Source of the DNA: Candidatus Aminicenantes bacterium UBA1061
Lineage (GTDB): Bacteria > Acidobacteriota > Aminicenantia > Aminicenantales > Saccharicenantaceae
DNA: 64,000 nucleotides
Assembly (NCBI GenBank): GCA_002316315.1
Contig: DCDG01000047.1
Span: 381 to 64,380, forward strand
Direction of reading: 5' to 3'
Shown: in pieces, positions 29,009-37,663 of the stretch
Numbering within the stretch: the stretch's first letter is position 1
Layout of the letters: every line of letters begins with the position of its first letter
The notes under the pieces: model-generated
Seen by the model: only the letters and a program-made list of their open reading frames with translations
What the model was told of the DNA's origin: nothing
The model's database searches: none
Position numbers and translations under genes: made by a program

Positions 29009-29521
29009 ATGAGCATTTCCCTTGCTGACCTTTTCCGGCACAACTTAGACCCGGAAGCTTTTTGTCGGGAAGTCAGAAAGCTTGAGGGTAACTTTGATCT
29101 GAGCAGCCGCGAGATGGCAGACCTAGGACAGGCTTATTTCGAACTACATCCGGAGAAATTTGTTAGAAGAGATCTGGATGAAGTCAGACTTGGTTATCAG
29201 CTGACCAGATGCTGCTTGCTGGAAAAAGCCCTGGCTGGGCTGCCAGATGAAATTAAAAGTGTTTTCAGGCAGGCATTTGACCAGCCTGAGTCTATCGCCA
29301 ACCTGATAGAAGAGTATGCCCGCTCAGAAGAGCGGCAGCTTCTTGTTTCTTCCTTTAATCGCCTTCAGGGTTCGCTAGACGAGCTGAAGTTGTCTATAGA
29401 TGAATTGCCCAAAGGTATGATAAAGGAGAGATTTCTGGGAGGAATCTCAACTCTTTATAATACCAGATATCTTTTGAACCTTTTTATCTCACGTCTGAGT
29501 GTTAATAGTTTACAAGATTAG
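29009..29521 (+). CDS. Conserved-looking helical protein of unknown function
   Basis: This 170-residue protein is wholly helical in appearance and soluble, with no signal peptide or metal-binding motif. I do not recognise it. It starts 31 bases after the receiver gene and 82 bases before the molybdopterin subunit, so it is probably transcribed with them. Segments such as EEYARSEERQLLVSSFNRL and LDELKLSIDEL suggest a helical bundle. A regulatory partner of the receiver or an assembly factor are both possible; neither is shown. Confidence 0.6.
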   Translation: MSISLADLFRHNLDPEAFCREVRKLEGNFDLSSREMADLGQAYFELHPEKFVRRDLDEVRLGYQLTRCCLLEKALAGLPDEIKSVFRQAFDQPESIANLIEEYARSEERQLLVSSFNRLQGSLDELKLSIDELPKGMIKERFLGGISTLYNTRYLLNLFISRLSVNSLQD

Positions 29522-29602
29522 ATTTTTCTGGTATTTTTGATTTTAATACGCAAGAGAAAAAAGAACATAGTTCTCAAGACCTGACTGCCGAGGAGAAAGA
29601 GA

Positions 29603-31621
29603 GTGTCTTATTATCGAGGTATATGCAACTTTTGCGGTACCGGTTGTGGCCACCTTTTGCGGGTGGAAGGCAACCGGGTACGAGGTGTTTATCCCCTGTC
29701 CGGTCATCCTTTAAGCCATGGCCGGCTATGTGTCCGCGGTTGGCATATTCATGAACTCCTTCAGACGGAGGATAGAATTACTCAGCCGCTCATCAAAGAC
29801 GGAGGACATTTCAGGCAGGTTTCCTATGGGGAAGCTCTTAATTTTGTGACTGAAAGGATAAGGGGCATACCTGGCCATGAGGTAGCTTTCCTTGGTTCTC
29901 CCCGGTCTTCCAATGAAGAGAATTATCTTTTAGGTAAATTCGCCCGGGGAGTCATTAAAACTAATAATCTAAGCCTGTCCTCGGACGCCGGGCAGGAAGA
30001 AAGTGCCCGGGTGCTCCTTGAAGGCTGTGGCTGGCCAGCCATGACCGGTACGCTGGCTGAATTGAGACAGGCTGATTTTATTTTAGTAGTGGGCGGCGAC
30101 TTGACCAAACAGAATCCCATTATCGCCAGCGAAATCCACCATGCCCATCGAGCCGGGTCTTTCCTGGCCACCATTTCTCCTCGGAAGACCCAGATGGCGA
30201 GACTTAGTCAGCTTCATCTGCGACCAAGGCCGGGAACAATTTTTTGCCTGCTCCAGGGTTTAGCCAGGATTCTGACGGATGAGAATAAAATTGATGCTGA
30301 CTATTTGTCAAGGTTTACGGCTAACAGCCAGAGCTTTCTGAAAGAGTTGAAACAGGTCGAAATTGATCAGGTTGTGGAAGCGACCGGGATAGAAAAAGAG
30401 CAGATTGTCAGCCTGGCAAAAAGGCTGGCTGAATCAGATTCAGCCTGTGCTTTTTATCCGACCGGGGTCCAGAGTCTTGATAGCAGGACAATTGCTGCCC
30501 TTTTTAACCTTTTCCTCTTAGCCGGAAAAATTGGCCGGCGTGGCAGCGGCTTGAATCCAGTGACAGGGATCAGCAATCTTCTTGGCAGTTATGACATGGG
30601 GCTTTCGCCTGTCTTCCTCCCCGGTTATGCTCCTTCCGGAGATGAGAGGGAGTGGGAAAAACTGGAAAATTTCTGGCAAACCAAGCTTGACCGCTGGCCA
30701 GGAAAGAATGTTGATGCCTGTTTGTCAGAAGGGGAATCTATCAAAGCTCTTTTTGTTGTTGATCATGATGAAGAGATAATCCGGCATGTTAACCGGATTA
30801 AACAACTTGATTTAATAGTCTATTTTGGTGCTTATGGGAATCCTTTCGCTTCTCTGGCCCATATCATTTTTCCGCGAACGAGTTATGCCGAGGGTGATGG
30901 GACATATACTAATTCTGAACGGCGAGTTCAACTGGTTAAGAAAAAAATCGATCCGCCGGCTGATGTCCGGCCCTTATGGGAAACACTAACCTCTATGGCC
31001 AGGGCTCTCGGGCATGATTGGAACTATCGTTCGACCGAAGATATCATGGACGAGATAAGCCAGTTGGTTCCTTATTATTCCGGTCTGACCTATGAAAAGC
31101 TGACGACCCGGCTTGGCCTGAAATGGCCTTGTGATGATCTTCATCCTGAGGGTACTGACTGCCTCCTGGCTGAAGAAGCTGGCCACAGCTTTCAATTTAT
31201 CCAGGCTGACCAGCCCGGTGAAAGGCTGGCTTTCGACCAGGAGATTGAGAAAGATTTTCCTTTTAAATTAGTGGTAGGGAGAAGCAATTATTTCTGGCAC
31301 CAGAATTCTGTTATGAAAAGGACTTTTATTCCCAAACGCGAATATAATGCCCTCCTTCTTCTCTATCCCAAAGGTTTTGTAGAAATTTCGGAAGAGGATG
31401 CCAGTCGTCTTGGTATAAGAGAGAAGCAGCCGGTCAGGGTAGTGGCTGAATCAGCTGAAGTCAGGCTGGCAGCCAGAATTTCACGCGATATTCTTCCCGG
31501 GATGCTTTACATTCCTTACTTTATTGATGAGATGATTCCTGAATTTCTTCACCGGCAGGTAGCTGATCTCGAAAAGAATGAGGAGTTTTTCCTGCCTGTC
31601 CGGTTGGAAAAGGCGGTGTGA
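29603..31621 (+). CDS. Formate-dehydrogenase-like molybdopterin subunit lacking catalytic residues
   Basis: This 672-residue DMSO-reductase-family protein starts at GTG after an AGGAGA-type site. One [4Fe-4S] motif (C8, C11, C15, C43) and bis-MGD-binding segments (GLNPVTGISNLLG; C-terminal domain about 540-672) align well with E. coli FdhF. However, aligned from the shared TNN without gaps, the Mo-ligating Sec140 corresponds to Gly130, catalytic His141 to Gln131, and Arg333 to Ala298. There is no in-frame TGA. It is thus unlikely to oxidise formate. It may act as a structural or electron-transfer subunit, as NuoG does in complex I, or act on another substrate. It is the first gene of the hydrogenase operon. 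Confidence 0.88.
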   Translation: MSYYRGICNFCGTGCGHLLRVEGNRVRGVYPLSGHPLSHGRLCVRGWHIHELLQTEDRITQPLIKDGGHFRQVSYGEALNFVTERIRGIPGHEVAFLGSPRSSNEENYLLGKFARGVIKTNNLSLSSDAGQEESARVLLEGCGWPAMTGTLAELRQADFILVVGGDLTKQNPIIASEIHHAHRAGSFLATISPRKTQMARLSQLHLRPRPGTIFCLLQGLARILTDENKIDADYLSRFTANSQSFLKELKQVEIDQVVEATGIEKEQIVSLAKRLAESDSACAFYPTGVQSLDSRTIAALFNLFLLAGKIGRRGSGLNPVTGISNLLGSYDMGLSPVFLPGYAPSGDEREWEKLENFWQTKLDRWPGKNVDACLSEGESIKALFVVDHDEEIIRHVNRIKQLDLIVYFGAYGNPFASLAHIIFPRTSYAEGDGTYTNSERRVQLVKKKIDPPADVRPLWETLTSMARALGHDWNYRSTEDIMDEISQLVPYYSGLTYEKLTTRLGLKWPCDDLHPEGTDCLLAEEAGHSFQFIQADQPGERLAFDQEIEKDFPFKLVVGRSNYFWHQNSVMKRTFIPKREYNALLLLYPKGFVEISEEDASRLGIREKQPVRVVAESAEVRLAARISRDILPGMLYIPYFIDEMIPEFLHRQVADLEKNEEFFLPVRLEKAV

Positions 31622-31624
31622 ACT

Positions 31625-32692
31625 ATGTACTGGCTGAAGAAAGAGCAGTTAGAGCTTCTGGTTAAAAAACTGGCCGAGGAGTATAAAATTTTTGGTCCGC
31701 GACATGACCGCGTGTCGGATGAGGTGATTTTTGATCATCTAACCGATCTATCCGAACTGGACTTGCAGGCGGCAATTCCTTATAATCCGCCGAAGTTCAT
31801 TCTATTTCCTCATTTTGAAGAAATCCTCAAATATCGTTATGAACCAGAGACAAAGGAAGTCAGGATTGAACAAATAAATCTTCTTGAGCCAAAGGCTCTG
31901 ATTGGTTTGAGATCCTGCGACCTGACTGGCTTACTCTGTCTTGACCGCTTTTTCCTCGGTCAGGAATATGTTGATGAATTTTATCTGGCACACAGGAAAA
32001 AATTGTTTATTATCTCCAACACCTGTATCCGGCCTTTCCCCCAGTGTTTTTGTGTCTGCACAGACAGCGGGCCGGCCGCTAAAGATGGTTTTGACCTTGA
32101 TCTGACTTTTACCGGGCGGGACTATCTGGTCGAAGCTGGCTCAAAGAAAGGCCAGGTTTTAATTGATGAACTCGGGTTGGCAGAAGCCGGTCCCGAAGCA
32201 TCAGCTCTTAAGAAAAAAATTATAGACAATTCTGTCTCCTCATTTGATAGCTTTGCTTTAGAAAACAAAGCCTGGATTTCTCGGGCAACCAACCGCCTGA
32301 CGACCGGTTTTATTAAACCTGAAGTCTGGGAATACATTGGTAATCAGTGCTTTGAATGCGGGGCCTGCTCTTTTGTTTGCCCAACCTGTTCCTGTTTCAA
32401 TATTGAAGATGCTAACCTGGAAAGCAGCGAGACCGACCGGTTAAGAACGTGGGATTCCTGTTCATTTGAAGGTTATACAAAAATGGCTGGCGATAATAAT
32501 CCCCGAAAGCCAGTCGAAGACCGCCGGAACAAAAGGTTCTTCTGTAAATTATCTTATTCCCAATCGAAAAAATATCTGCGGCCTGGTTGTGTTGGCTGTG
32601 GTCGCTGTGCCCGTGTCTGCCCCGGAGATATAGGGTTGCCCAATGTTGTAACCTATATCAGGCGTGAAATCACGGGAGAATCTGGAGAATAA
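31625..32692 (+). CDS. Sulfhydrogenase beta-type 4Fe-4S dicluster subunit
   Basis: This 355-residue protein resembles the beta subunit of sulfhydrogenase/anaerobic sulfite reductase A (HydB/ShyB/AsrA group). The N-terminal ~220 residues form the family domain, with GLRSCDLTGLLCLDRFF and FCVCTDSGPA. Two ferredoxin clusters follow: CFECGACSFVCPTCSC and CVGCGRCARVCPGDIG. It would carry electrons between the flavoprotein (next gene) and the rest of the complex. Only 3 bases separate it from the preceding gene. Confidence 0.87.
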   Translation: MYWLKKEQLELLVKKLAEEYKIFGPRHDRVSDEVIFDHLTDLSELDLQAAIPYNPPKFILFPHFEEILKYRYEPETKEVRIEQINLLEPKALIGLRSCDLTGLLCLDRFFLGQEYVDEFYLAHRKKLFIISNTCIRPFPQCFCVCTDSGPAAKDGFDLDLTFTGRDYLVEAGSKKGQVLIDELGLAEAGPEASALKKKIIDNSVSSFDSFALENKAWISRATNRLTTGFIKPEVWEYIGNQCFECGACSFVCPTCSCFNIEDANLESSETDRLRTWDSCSFEGYTKMAGDNNPRKPVEDRRNKRFFCKLSYSQSKKYLRPGCVGCGRCARVCPGDIGLPNVVTYIRREITGESGE

Positions 32693-32697
32693 AAGCT

Positions 32698-33537
32698 ATG
32701 GACAAAAACCTAATGCCAATTGTTTCTATTCCGGAAATAGCCACTATCGTTGACATCCGTGATGAAATAGAAGATGTTAGAAGTTTTTATTTTACCCTGG
32801 ATCGGCCGGAAATTGAGCAGGCTTTCCAGATACGTTCGGGCCAGTTTATCATGTGCACAGTTTTCAGGGCCGGCGAATTTGCTGTTTCTTTGCCTTTCAG
32901 CCCGGAGAATGACCGGAAGCACATTTCCGTCAGGAAAGTAGGCAAGGTGACTGCAGCCCTTCATCAGCTGGAACCCGGAGATAAAATCGGGATCAGGGGC
33001 CCATTCGGCAATGGCTTTCCTTTTGAAGAAATAAAGGGAAGCAATATTATCTACGTGGCGGGAGGAATCGGCCTTATTCCCCTGCGATCGTCAATTATCC
33101 ATGTTCTTCAACATCGTCAGGATTTTGGTCGGGTCATTCTGGTTTATGGAGCCAAAAGCTCTAAAGAACTGATGTACAAGGATAGCATAAAAGAATGGCA
33201 GGCCACAGAAAACTTTGAGACCCATTTTACCATTGACCGGCCTGAACCTGGCTGGTCAGGGGAAGTTGGCTTTGTCAATCATCTGGCGGCCAAACTTGAT
33301 TTGCCGGTATCAGACACGGTGGCCTTTGTCTGCGGCCCACCGGTGATGTTTAATGCGGTTATCAAGGAACTGAAATTAAAGGGGATCAAAGAACAAGACA
33401 TCTATTCGACCCTCGAAAGACACATGAAATGCGGAATTGGCAAGTGTCAGCACTGCGCGATTGGCCGGACTCTGGTCTGCGTTGACGGGCCTGTTTATAC
33501 CTATAAGCAAATAAGGACCTTAGGAGAGCAAATCTAA
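32698..33537 (+). CDS. Sulfhydrogenase gamma-type FAD/NAD(P)-binding subunit
   Basis: This 279-residue ferredoxin-reductase-like protein has a flavin domain (about 10-105, LPFS in the RxxS position, GDKIGIRGPFGNGF) and a nucleotide domain (YVAGGIGLIPLRS, VYGAKSSKELMY, FVCGPPVMF). A C-terminal 2Fe-2S site reads MKCGIGKCQHC...LVC. This matches the HydG/ShyC/AsrB group that couples NAD(P)H to iron-sulfur carriers. It gives the complex a predicted pyridine-nucleotide port. Whether NADH or NADPH is preferred cannot be read by eye. It touches the next gene with no gap. Confidence 0.88.
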   Translation: MDKNLMPIVSIPEIATIVDIRDEIEDVRSFYFTLDRPEIEQAFQIRSGQFIMCTVFRAGEFAVSLPFSPENDRKHISVRKVGKVTAALHQLEPGDKIGIRGPFGNGFPFEEIKGSNIIYVAGGIGLIPLRSSIIHVLQHRQDFGRVILVYGAKSSKELMYKDSIKEWQATENFETHFTIDRPEPGWSGEVGFVNHLAAKLDLPVSDTVAFVCGPPVMFNAVIKELKLKGIKEQDIYSTLERHMKCGIGKCQHCAIGRTLVCVDGPVYTYKQIRTLGEQI

Positions 33538-34086
33538 ATGGAAGCACTTGAGCTTCTCCAACAAGTCCTCCGCGGCAAGACCTGCCTGGTTGGCATTGGT
33601 AATAGGCTGCGAGGTGATGACGGCTTTGGCCCTTATTTTATAGAATTAATGCAACAGAAATCTTTTTTGGCGCCTGATAACCTGGTAACCGTAGAAGATG
33701 TCCCCGAAAATTACGCTTTTCCTCTGTCAGAAAAAGAAGTTGATAATATAGTTTTTGTTGATGCTGTTCTCCTGGAGGCACCTCCCGGCACAGTCATCTT
33801 TGGTACGCTGGCTGAATTTGAAAAAATTGGTGAAATTGTCTCGACTCATAAATTATCGTTGAGTCTAACGTCTCAGTTGATAGAAAAAACTGGTAAAAAG
33901 GTATTTCTCCTGGGAGTTGTGCCTGAAACTACAGGCTTTGGCCAGGAGCTGACTCCAGGCATCAAAAAAGTTTCTGGTCAACTGATTACAATAGTCGAAC
34001 AGATTTTTAACAATACTTTATCTCCTGAATCTCCTGAAAGCCTGGAGGTGCCGGCAGGGATTCAATTCGAAAGGAAGAAAAGCTGA
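33538..34086 (+). CDS. Hydrogenase maturation endopeptidase (HycI/HyaD family)
   Basis: This 182-residue protein has the family start VGIGNRLRGDDGFGPYFIELM with the nickel-sensing acidic residue, FVDAVLLEAPPGT and THKLSLSL. These proteases clip the C-terminal tail of the [NiFe] large subunit after nickel insertion. The large subunit in this operon keeps such a tail (30 residues after R533), so an on-site substrate exists. The C-terminal ~20 residues look disordered. It overlaps the following gene by 1 base. Confidence 0.9.
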   Translation: MEALELLQQVLRGKTCLVGIGNRLRGDDGFGPYFIELMQQKSFLAPDNLVTVEDVPENYAFPLSEKEVDNIVFVDAVLLEAPPGTVIFGTLAEFEKIGEIVSTHKLSLSLTSQLIEKTGKKVFLLGVVPETTGFGQELTPGIKKVSGQLITIVEQIFNNTLSPESPESLEVPAGIQFERKKS

Positions 34087-35975
34087 TGGCTATCATGTCT
34101 GCTTTCTGGCTAACCTTACTCCTGACTGCTTTAATGGCTTTAGTCTTCAGGAAAAAGACAAATTTTATCCGCCTGGTCGGGACTTTTTTGATTGCTCTGA
34201 GTTGTCTGCTGCTGATATTTCTGTCGTTATCTGTGCTCGGGAAAGCAGGCTTGCCGTTTGAATTTGAGATTAAAGCCGGTAGCTTCCATCTTCCATTTTT
34301 AATAGATGGGTTGTCAGCTCTCTTTCTCCTGCTTCTTTCTGTTTTAACTTTAGCTTCAGTCATTTTTTCGCTGGATTTTGTCAAAAAATATCAGGCCGAA
34401 CAGCTCTGGAAATTTTATCTGGCGCTGCCTCTGTTTATAGGCGGCCTGGGCGGGCTGCTAACTGTCGACGACCTCGGACTCGGCTTTACGCTTGCCTGGC
34501 AATTAATGGTTATCTCTTCTTATCTTCTCGTCAGATGGGGCCGGCCAGTCAAAGTTTCGGCCCGGCCGGCTTTAGTTTATCTAATTTTTATGGAAGTTGC
34601 CTGGTTGATGATTACCGGCTCGGCTTTTCTGGCGGAAGGCTATCAATTCGGCGACTCGCTGGCTACCATCGGCCTGAAGCTGGCTCAGGGCAGTCAATGG
34701 CAGGGTCTTATCTTCTTTAGTTTGCTCTTTCTGGGTTTTGGTATCAAAACAGGGGTTTTCCCTTTTGGACAATTCTGGATTCCGGGTGCCTATTCGACGG
34801 CCTGGCCGCAGGTCTCTTCTATGCTGGCAGGTATCCTGGAAAAGACCGGGGTTTTTGGCTTGATTCGGGTTTTTTTCTTTGTGTCAAAAGGCTCCGGGGC
34901 AGCATTTAACCCGGACCTCTGGGGAAAAACTCTGGTGGTGGCCGGGACGCTGACCCTTTTTGTCGGCACTGTTCAGGCCATCAAACAAAGCGATTATCTC
35001 CGGCTTCTGGCCTATAGTTCTATCGGGCAGGTTGGTTATATAATTTTTGCCCTCGGCAGCAGTCTTTTAGCCTGGAATAGCTCCTGGCCACTGGCTAAAT
35101 CACTGGCGGGGGTTATCTTTATCGGTGCAGTCTATCATAGTCTTAACCACGGCATTTTTAAGAGCCTTCTTTTTCTGCTTGGAGGAAATCTCCTTTATGC
35201 CACTGGCACACGCGACTTGAATCGCCTGGGTGGACTCCTGGCGGTCATGCCAGTGAGCGGCTTCCTGGCCGCTTTGGCTTCTTATTCTATCTCGGGTATG
35301 CCGGCTTCCAGCGGCTTTGTCAGCAAGTGGTTAATGATTTCCTCTAATTTTCTGGCTGGCCGGGATAGCCTGCTTTTGACTCTAGCTGGAATAGTGGCTC
35401 TTTTTACCGCAGCTTTTACCTTGGCCTGCTATGTCAAATTCTTTGGTCTGGCATTCACTTCAGCTGGAGCTCGCTGGAAAGTAAAGAGTGAGATCAAAGA
35501 AGTCCCATGGCGGCTCCTGGCTTCTGAGATTTTCCTGACCGTGATTTGTTTGACCCAGGCTTTTCTTCCAATGGGTTATGTTAAACTGATCAGCCGGAGC
35601 CTCGGGCTTTCAACCGGCTTCCTTATCCCTGAAGCAGGAGCGGAAATTCTCAGTGGAAGCATGTTTAGCTTGAAGATTTACGACGGCCAGAGCCTTCTGG
35701 CAGCTACTGCTCCGGCCTTCGTGCTTCTTCTGATCATCCTTCTGGCCTTACTGGCTTACTGGTTCAGCCGATCAGCCCGAACAGCTGAAGTTAAAGTTCC
35801 CGCCTGGCTGGCCGGTTACCAGGATTTAAACCAGAATAACGTTTATGCTGACCGCCATGTCTTTTCTGATCTCAAGAAATTTTTCTGGTGGACAGGCGGC
35901 TCTCCAAAAAAAATCATTGATGATGATGAACTGGCTAATTTTCCTGAACCAAAAGAAAAAGGTGGAAAAGAATGA
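34086..35975 (+). CDS. Antiporter-like membrane subunit (HyfB/HycC/NuoL family)
   Basis: This 629-residue protein has about 14-16 membrane helices and the Mrp-antiporter core. Key Lys221 is in GFGIKTGVFPFG (TM7), with LEKTGVFGLIR, LLAYSSIGQVGY and YHSLNHGIFKSLLFL. The TM5 position, normally a Glu in WELM, is Gln139 (AWQLM; codon caa), which removes the usual Glu-Lys ion pair. Such subunits pump H+ or Na+ in hydrogenases of group 4 and in complex I. It is the only large antiporter subunit in the operon. It overlaps the large-subunit gene by 4 bases. Confidence 0.9.
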   Translation: MAIMSAFWLTLLLTALMALVFRKKTNFIRLVGTFLIALSCLLLIFLSLSVLGKAGLPFEFEIKAGSFHLPFLIDGLSALFLLLLSVLTLASVIFSLDFVKKYQAEQLWKFYLALPLFIGGLGGLLTVDDLGLGFTLAWQLMVISSYLLVRWGRPVKVSARPALVYLIFMEVAWLMITGSAFLAEGYQFGDSLATIGLKLAQGSQWQGLIFFSLLFLGFGIKTGVFPFGQFWIPGAYSTAWPQVSSMLAGILEKTGVFGLIRVFFFVSKGSGAAFNPDLWGKTLVVAGTLTLFVGTVQAIKQSDYLRLLAYSSIGQVGYIIFALGSSLLAWNSSWPLAKSLAGVIFIGAVYHSLNHGIFKSLLFLLGGNLLYATGTRDLNRLGGLLAVMPVSGFLAALASYSISGMPASSGFVSKWLMISSNFLAGRDSLLLTLAGIVALFTAAFTLACYVKFFGLAFTSAGARWKVKSEIKEVPWRLLASEIFLTVICLTQAFLPMGYVKLISRSLGLSTGFLIPEAGAEILSGSMFSLKIYDGQSLLAATAPAFVLLLIILLALLAYWFSRSARTAEVKVPAWLAGYQDLNQNNVYADRHVFSDLKKFFWWTGGSPKKIIDDDELANFPEPKEKGGKE

Positions 35976-37663
35976 GCAGAAAAGAAGAACTGTTGAACTG
36001 GCTAAAAGAGAAATTAAAAGGAGATTTGCTGGCTGAAGATGTGTCCAGGGAGAAATGTCTTTTTATTGATATAAAAAAAGAAGCTCTGATCGAAACAGCC
36101 CAACTCCTGCTAAGCCGGGGTGCCCGCTATCAAGTTGGCGTTGGCTATGATGCCAGAAAAAGCGGCCAGGGTCTGGCTATGGTTCACACTTTTGCCTTTG
36201 ACTCTGATGCCCTGCTGGTGGCCATCAGAGCTTACACACCCGAAGATAAGCCTGAATTTGATTCTCTAACCCCCACTCTTCCCGGAGCTGGCTGGTCAGA
36301 GCGCGAATATATTGATCTTCTTGGCCTCCATTTTAATAACCATCCTAACCCCAAGCGGCTTATTCTATCCGATGATTGGCCGGAGGGAATCTATCCTCTC
36401 CGCCAGGAGGTGCCTTACGACTTGATGCCGCCGGCTGCCGAAGATGTGGCTTTCCGGCTGGACGAGGCTCCGCCTGGCAGTTCCATCATTCCATTTGGAC
36501 CTTTCCACGCCTGCTTGCATGAGCCAGCCCATTTTGCTGTTTATGTGGATGGCGAGGAAATTAAAGGTTGTGAATACCGGGGCTTCATGGTCCACCGGGG
36601 CATAGAGAAATTGGCGGCGACAGAACTTACTTACAGTGAAATACCGTTTGTGGCTGAACGTATATGCGGTATCTGCGGTTCTGTGCATTCTGTCAATTAT
36701 GCCCAGGCGGTAGAGTCGGCGGCTGAACTGAAAATTTCCCGCCGGGCTGAGTTTATCAGAACAGTCATGCTGGAGATTGAAAGGCTTCATTCCCACCTTC
36801 TGTGGCTGGGGGTAGCCGGGCACCTGATCGGGTTTGATACCGTTTTTATGCAGGCCTGGAGAATAAGAGAAAAAATAATGTGGCTGGCCGAAAGCCTGAC
36901 CGGCAACCGGAAAACGTACGGTATAGTGATCATCGGAGGTGTTCGCCGGGACATAAACCGGGAAAAAGCTGGTCAGATTAAAAAAATTCTGGGTGAAGTT
37001 GAAAAAGACATGCTGGCTTTGGAAAAGGCCATTGTCAAAGATAAGGCAATTCATAGAAGAACCAGGGATGTTGGCTATCTGTCGAAAGAGAAGGCTATTG
37101 AGTGGAGTCTGGTTGGTCCGGTGGCTCGGGCCCGGGGGCTGGCCATTGATGCCAGAAAAGACCACCCGTATGCTGCTTATGATGAGGTAAAATTTGATGT
37201 GCAAGTAGCTGATTCCTGTGATGTCTGGGGAACACTGGTGGTCAGGGTTAAAGAAGTTTATGAGGCCATCAGTATCATCAACCAATGCCTGGAGAAACTG
37301 GCCTTGATCCCTGAAAACTCCCCCCTGGCAGTCGAACTGGAAGGGCCGATTCCAGCTGGCCGGCAGGGGCTGTCGGTGGTAGAAGCACCCAGAGGAGAAG
37401 TGGTCCATTATCTGCTGACCGGTGATGATAACAGACCGGAGCGCTGGCGTGTGCGTGCTCCCACTTATCCCAACCTCCAAGCCGTCCCGGACATGCTTCT
37501 TAATAACAGACTGGCTGATTTTCCGATCATTGTTGGCTCAATTGACCCATGTTTTTCCTGTACAGATCGGGTAGTGGTGATTGATAGAAAATCAGCTTCA
37601 GGAAAAATTTTAAGCCAGCAGGAACTTGAAAACCTGTCGAGAAAGATGAGGTCAAAGTCATGA
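35972..37663 (+). CDS. Group 4 [NiFe]-hydrogenase large subunit with N-terminal NuoC-like domain
   Basis: This 563-residue HycE/HyfG-type fusion has a NuoC-like 30-kDa domain (about 1-150) followed by the NuoD/large-subunit domain. All four [NiFe] cysteines are present: C232/C235 in RICGICGSVHS and C527/C530 in DPCFSCTDR. A 30-residue tail follows R533, matching the tail removed by HycI from E. coli HycE. The protein is thus predicted to be a working H2 catalyst rather than a complex I subunit. It overlaps the next gene by 4 bases. Confidence 0.93.
   Translation: MSRKEELLNWLKEKLKGDLLAEDVSREKCLFIDIKKEALIETAQLLLSRGARYQVGVGYDARKSGQGLAMVHTFAFDSDALLVAIRAYTPEDKPEFDSLTPTLPGAGWSEREYIDLLGLHFNNHPNPKRLILSDDWPEGIYPLRQEVPYDLMPPAAEDVAFRLDEAPPGSSIIPFGPFHACLHEPAHFAVYVDGEEIKGCEYRGFMVHRGIEKLAATELTYSEIPFVAERICGICGSVHSVNYAQAVESAAELKISRRAEFIRTVMLEIERLHSHLLWLGVAGHLIGFDTVFMQAWRIREKIMWLAESLTGNRKTYGIVIIGGVRRDINREKAGQIKKILGEVEKDMLALEKAIVKDKAIHRRTRDVGYLSKEKAIEWSLVGPVARARGLAIDARKDHPYAAYDEVKFDVQVADSCDVWGTLVVRVKEVYEAISIINQCLEKLALIPENSPLAVELEGPIPAGRQGLSVVEAPRGEVVHYLLTGDDNRPERWRVRAPTYPNLQAVPDMLLNNRLADFPIIVGSIDPCFSCTDRVVVIDRKSASGKILSQQELENLSRKMRSKS

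Noticed and set aside
29603..31621. Selenocysteine in the FdhF-like subunit
   Set aside because: There is no in-frame TGA. The position aligned with Sec140 is a glycine codon, so neither Sec nor Cys is present.
36365..37480. Long minus-strand frame (371 codons) opposite the hydrogenase large subunit
   Set aside because: The plus-strand frame carries the four [NiFe] cysteines and family motifs. The minus frame is His/Phe/Pro-rich with no start signal and is a codon-bias shadow.
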